In this document: positions 61,447-64,000 of the stretch, piece by piece | Numbering within the stretch: position 1 is the first letter of the stretch | Layout: every line of letters starts with the position of its first letter | From: Coregonus clupeaformis | Lineage: Eukaryota > Chordata > Actinopteri > Salmoniformes > Salmonidae | Direction: 5' to 3' | Length of the DNA: 64,000 nt | Assembly: GCF_020615455.1 (NCBI RefSeq) | Contig: NC_059225.1 | Coordinates: forward strand, 23,220,430 to 23,284,429 | Notes under the pieces: model-generated | Told to the model about the DNA's origin: nothing | Databases searched by the model: none | What the model saw: only the letters and a program-made list of their open reading frames with translations | Translations under genes and position numbers: made by a program

Positions 61447-62016
61447 CGCAGACAGTACAATCACGTCAGGGAGAAACAATTCTTGTTGTAATTGCCTCTG
61501 GCTATATTACCACTGAGTGGTAAACAGAGGGGGAAAGTAAATATATGCATACTTAAACAGGCAAAATATTGTGGTCTCCCAATCCACAATTCAAGATCAA
61601 ACATGAATTTGTAATGTGAATTAGTTTTCTATCGTACACAGCATATTGGCCAGTGTTACCTAGTGTTGATTCAGGTGTTAAATTAACTCCGTAAGTGTTA
61701 TATTAACACTCATTGGCGTAAAAGAACCCCAGTGTTGGTGTTAATAAAAAATCCAATCTGTTACTTGGACTTATTGCACCCATTACTGAAATGGTTGTTC
61801 CAGTTTAGATGGTTTAGGTAGTCTCATAGCTTAGTCTTCCTAACCCGACGAGATCATTGCAGAACTCGATCGGGAAAGTGACATAAAAGTTGATGAGGAC
61901 TCAGTTAGTGATTACACTGTAGACTCACGCTGATTTCTTGTACTTATCTATCAATTTACCAAATTCGGCAACTTGGGCAAACTCGTGAGGGACACCTGGG
62001 TGACTTACATGTTGTT
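61447..62016. other. spacer with TGTTAA-type inverted motifs
   Basis: From 61651 to 61755, cagtgttacc, ggtgttaaattaac, gtgttatattaacac and cagtgttggtgttaa form nested inverted motifs like those at 805-960. No gene. Confidence 0.4.
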
Positions 62017-62161
62017 GTTTTTTTGTCATTTAGCAGATGCTCTTATCCAGAGCGACTTACAGTTAGTGAGTGCATACATTTTCATACTGCCCCCCCCGTG
62101 GGAAACGAACCCACAACCCTGGCATTGCAAGCGCCATGCTCTACCAACTGAGCTACAGGGG
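62017..62161 (-). mobile_element. tRNA-derived SINE, single head
   Basis: Minus strand: gtcccctgtagctcagttgg, tgggttcgtttcccacgggg, ctgtaagtcgctctggataa, gagcatctgctaaatgac. This matches the second half of the dimeric SINE, so it is a monomeric relative. Confidence 0.88.
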
Positions 62162-62223
62162 ACTTCATACTAACTGTTATGTAGCTCGCTCATTCTTGAA
62201 GGTATCAGTCTGAATGTCAAGGC

Positions 62224-62583
62224 GTGCTGAAGGTGGGTGTGGTGTAGGAATCATGCGCAGGACGCAGAGGCTCAGTCCAAAGGCTTTAGTGCAATATATA
62301 TATTATATATATATACAACAGAAGCACAAATAAGCCCGAAGGCAAAATACACGACGCACACAGGCGACAAAACAAAAGACGCACAAACATGTGCAAACAA
62401 CCCTCTCCAAAACACTGGAGGGAAAATGTAGCTCCAAACACGAAACAGAAGCGCAATCACACACAACGACAAGCACACACAACGAGAACTAAATAGGACA
62501 CTAACGAGGACTAACAAGACACAGGTGTACAACATCCAGACAAAACCAAACGAACATGAAACATCGATCGGTGGCAGCTAGTT
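62224..62583 (-). mobile_element. gypsy LTR fragment
   Basis: Minus-strand ctagctgccaccgatcgatg through ggaatcatgcgc... matches the inner parts of the LTR at 47789-48229 (ggtgggtgtggtg, gcgcaggacgc, tgtacaac). The LTR start (tgtcac...ctcggc) is missing. A TA-rich insertion (atatatatattatatat) lies near 62294. Confidence 0.8.
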
Positions 62584-62799
62584 TTTTTGTTTGTTTTATC
62601 TTAATACCAGATCTATCATGTTATGTTCTCCTACATTAATTTCACATTTCCACAAACTTCAAAGTGTTTTCTTTCAAATAGTATCAAGAATATGCATATC
62701 CTTGCTTCAGGTCCTGAGCTACAGGCAGTTAGATTTGGGTATGTCATTTTAGGCGGAAATTGAAAAGAAGGGTGTGATCCTTAAGATGTTAATGCCAAT
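62584..62799. other. spacer, possibly LINE-derived
   Basis: No clear coding. The next block is LINE RT, so part of this stretch may belong to the same LINE. Confidence 0.35.
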
Positions 62800-62930
62800 G
62801 GCAGGTAATTGGTAAAAATAGAAAAGAGTAGAGGGCCTAGAGAGCTGCCCTGCGGTACACCACACTTTACATGTTTGACATTAGAGAAGCTTCCATTAAA
62901 GAAATCCCTTTGAGTTCTATTAGATAGATA
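62800..62930 (-). pseudogene. LINE reverse-transcriptase fragment
   Basis: The minus strand encodes SNRTQRDFFNGSFSN and CGVPQGSSLGPLLFSIFTN, the same RT block as at about 40445-40320 in the CR1/L2-group LINE. Truncated at 62930 by insertion of the Sleeping Beauty-like transposon. Confidence 0.8.
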
Positions 62931-64000
62931 CAGTTGAAGTCGGAAGTTTACATACACTTAGGTTGGAGTCATTAAAACTTGTTTTTCAACCACTCCACAA
63001 ATGTATAGTTAATAAACTATAGTTTTGGCAAGTCGGTTAGGACATCTACTTCGTGCATGACACAAGTAATTTTTCCAACAATTGTTTACAGACAGATTAT
63101 TTCACTTATAATTCACTGTATCACAATTACAGTGGGTCAGAAGTTTACATACACTAAGTTGACTGTGCCTTTAAACAGCTTGGAAAATTCCAGAAAATGA
63201 TGTCATGGCTTTAGAAGCTTCTGATAGGCTAATTGACATCATTTGAGTCAATTGGAGATGTACCTGTGGATGTATTTCAAGGCCTACCTTCAAACGCCGT
63301 GCCTCTTTGCTTGACATCATGGGAAAATCAAAAGAAATCAGCCAAGACCTCAGAATTTTTTTTGTAGACCTCCACAAGTCTGGTTCATCCTTTGGAGCAA
63401 TTTCCAAATGCCTGAACGTACCACGTTCATCTGTACAAACAATAGTACGCAAGTATAAACACCATGGGACCACGCAGCCGTCATACCGCTCAGGAAGGAG
63501 ACGCGTTCTGTCTCCTAGAGATGAACGTACTTTGGTGCGAAAAGTGCAAATCATTCCTAAAACAACAGCAAAGGAATTGTAAAGATGCTGGAGGAAACAG
63601 GTACAAAAGTATCTATATCCACAGTAAAACTAGTCCTATATCGACATAAGCTGAAAGGCCGCTCAACAAGGAAGTAGCCACTGCTCCAAAACCGCCATAA
63701 AAAGCCAGACTACGGTTTGCAACTGCACATGGGGACAAAGATCTTACTTTTTGGAGAAATGTCCTCTGGTTTGATGAAACAAAAATAGAACTGTTTGGCC
63801 ATAATGACCATTGTTATGTTTGGAGGAAAAAGGGGGATGCTTGCAAGCCGAAGAACACCATCCCAACCGTGAAGCACGGGGGTGGCAGCATCATGCTGTG
63901 GGGGTGCTTTGCTGCAGGAGGGATTGGTGCACTTCACAAAATAGATGACATCATGAGGAAGGAACATTTTGTGGATATATTGAATCCACATCTCAAGACA
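62931..64000 (+). mobile_element. Sleeping Beauty-type Tc1 transposon, cut by window edge
   Basis: The left end cagttgaagtcggaagttta follows TA at 62929-62930. A second, inner copy (cagtgggtcagaagtttaca) lies at about 63131, the IR/DR arrangement of salmonid Sleeping Beauty-type elements. Transposase starts at 63319. The window ends before the right terminus. Confidence 0.92.
63319..64000 (+). pseudogene. Sleeping Beauty-type transposase, frameshifted, partial
   Basis: ATG at 63319 (MGKSKEISQDLR). The paired-like DNA-binding region covers SGSSFGAISKCLNVPRSSVQ and a GRRR hinge near 63497, then VSPRDE-type LSPRDERTLVRKVQ. The frame stops at 63580-63582 after KTTAKEL, where the sequence appears shortened by two bases relative to the family. 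After that, other frames carry recognisable pieces such as SDETKIELF-like sequence near 63770 (gatgaaacaaaaatagaact) and the glycine-rich block near 63880 (ggtggcagcatcatgctgtg). The second Asp and the Glu lie beyond the window. Inactive as written. Confidence 0.9.

Overview
The window looks like a transposon-dense piece of a salmonid fish genome (trout, salmon, char or whitefish group). The evidence is repeats I recognise as salmonid: several Tc1-like transposons including one of the Sleeping Beauty type, tRNA-derived SINEs ending in the 'gataagagcgtctgctaaatga' tail, about nine copies of a short palindromic element that starts 'tcccaaatggcaccctattc', long (CT)n, (CA)n and (TG)n tracts, and AGCTAGCT-rich spacer. 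I see no complete host gene. Three stretches (13041-13492, about 17433-17720, 20137-20174) could be or contain host exons, all at low confidence. Calls are from reading alone, with no database search.

Layout. 1-5 kb: spacer with a hAT MITE, a Tc1 remnant split by a solo LTR, and a decayed Tc1 end. 5.7-11.3 kb: a 1.4 kb segmental duplication (5892-7354 and 9753-11112); the second copy sits between 140-bp direct repeats. 11.5-14 kb: a dispersed DNA repeat, a large TACTG hairpin and a 39-bp minisatellite. 14.2-22.8 kb: three Tc1-like elements, an LTR solo insertion with a perfect target duplication, and AGCT-rich spacer.

22.8-37.7 kb is a Russian doll. An L1/Tx1-like LINE (minus strand) is interrupted by an endogenous retrovirus (minus strand; gag, RNase H, integrase and env remnants, one LTR). 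The retrovirus is itself interrupted by a young LTR retrotransposon on the plus strand (27644-34091). This last element is the highlight: its LTRs are almost identical, and its pol has integrase upstream of reverse transcriptase, the order of the Gmr1-like group. Its Gag carries the SCAN-related capsid end and a zinc knuckle.

38-45.5 kb is a second nest: a Tc1-like element holding a solo LTR, a 4.85 kb CR1/L2-group LINE (itself holding a SINE) and a deeply deleted gypsy element. 45.8-52.6 kb holds a dimeric SINE, a solo LTR inside a dispersed repeat, and a chromodomain gypsy element (minus strand) abutting an L2-like fragment. 53-64 kb is spacer with palindromic elements and microsatellites, a LINE holding a second dimeric SINE, an LTR fragment, and a Sleeping Beauty-like transposon cut by the window edge.

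Almost all coding capacity is mobile-element derived and broken. The Gmr1-like element and the Tc1 at 14157-15764 are the least damaged.
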